NCBI RefSeq assembly: GCF_001640805.2
Contig: NC_066844.1
Span: 17,658,640-17,722,639 of the forward strand
DNA: 64,000 bases
Reading direction: 5' to 3'
Source of the DNA: Lates calcarifer
Lineage: Eukaryota; Chordata; Actinopteri; Centropomidae
Below are positions 63,458 through 64,000 of the stretch, piece by piece. Numbering within the stretch: the stretch's first letter is position 1; each line of letters opens with the position of its first letter. The position numbers and the translations under genes are program-made. The notes below the pieces were generated by a model. The model searched no databases. It worked only from the letters and a program-made list of their open reading frames with translations, and was not told where the DNA came from.

Positions 63458-64000
63458 GTAATTCACGAACAGTTTAACATCAACTGTCCAACACAGAGCC
63501 ACTGACCTTCAATTGTTTATGTTCAGCTTTCAGTAAATTAGAAAAGGGTAATAATAAAAGTAATCTGGAATATAAAAATAATGTTTAAGTGAACTGTATT
63601 AAAAGAAGTAATGTAAAAGTAATTAGCAATGTCAGAAGTAAGATGTAATGGACAAAGTAATCTGTTACTAGGTGTAATTTGGAACCGTAAAAGTTATCTG
63701 TAAATTTAGAATTAATACATATTAAGTATTATGTAATGGTAAAAGTAATGTAATATTAGAGATAACAGTAAAACTAATCTGTGATATAATAGCATTACAG
63801 AAGAAAGAGTAATCCAAAATGGAAGTAAAAATGTTGCCACAATATATAAAAGGATTAAAACCATCAAGAATTGTCATAGTATAGTTATGTCATGGTATAG
63901 TAAAGTCTCAAAAATGGTCAAAAAAGGTCATAGTATACTATGGCGTCAAAATACACGAAAAAATGTCATAGTATAGTATGGCGTCAAAAATGGTCAAAAA
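63458..64000. repeat. Tail of array: AAAGTAAT repeats and GTCATAGTATAGTATGG satellite
   Basis: Degenerate 12-bp AAAGTAAT units to about 63830, then a satellite of about 35 bp built on ATGTCATAGTATAGTATGG and CGTCAAAAATGGTCAAAA that runs off the right edge. No further exon is visible, so the transcription unit continues outside. Confidence 0.75.

Overview
The window is vertebrate nuclear DNA, almost certainly from a ray-finned (probably percomorph) fish. The genes are split by canonical GT-AG introns, encode close relatives of human LOXL2, TACC1 and AGGF1, and sit among dinucleotide microsatellites and small inverted-repeat transposons of the kind typical of teleosts. All gene models were built by hand from splice sites, reading phase and remembered family sequences; no database search was run.

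Layout. (1) Positions 1-20,290, minus strand: the 5' part of a lysyl oxidase-like 2 gene (loxl2): promoter and noncoding exon near 20.05-20.25 kb, signal peptide plus SRCR exons from 18.3 kb down to 117. The catalytic lysyl-oxidase exons lie off the left edge. Two SRCR exons (3220-3440 and 371-523) carry frame-disrupting single-base differences. (2) 22,150-35,590, minus strand: a complete tacc1 gene, 13 coding exons summing to exactly 895 codons including stop, with a GC-AG first coding intron. (3) 39,300-45,430, plus strand: a complete aggf1 gene (742 residues; coiled coil, OCRE, FHA, G-patch). tacc1 and aggf1 are divergent with about 3.7 kb between their promoters. (4) 45.4-53.9 kb: intergenic DNA with microsatellites and transposon remnants. 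(5) 53.9 kb to the right edge: a plus-strand transcription unit I do not recognise. A promoter-like region and a first exon with a strong donor (54,264) are followed by six tandem copies of an exon-like cassette. Each has the same polypyrimidine-AG acceptor and AG|GT donor. Five are swollen to 432-478 bp by a 21-bp minisatellite; the sixth is only 83 bp.

The three known genes act in matrix crosslinking (LOXL2), centrosome/microtubule organisation (TACC1) and angiogenesis/RNA-linked signalling (AGGF1). I see no operon-like functional link; this is ordinary vertebrate gene order. The unusual part is the cassette array at the right end, where a minisatellite has expanded inside duplicated exons while the splice signals were kept.
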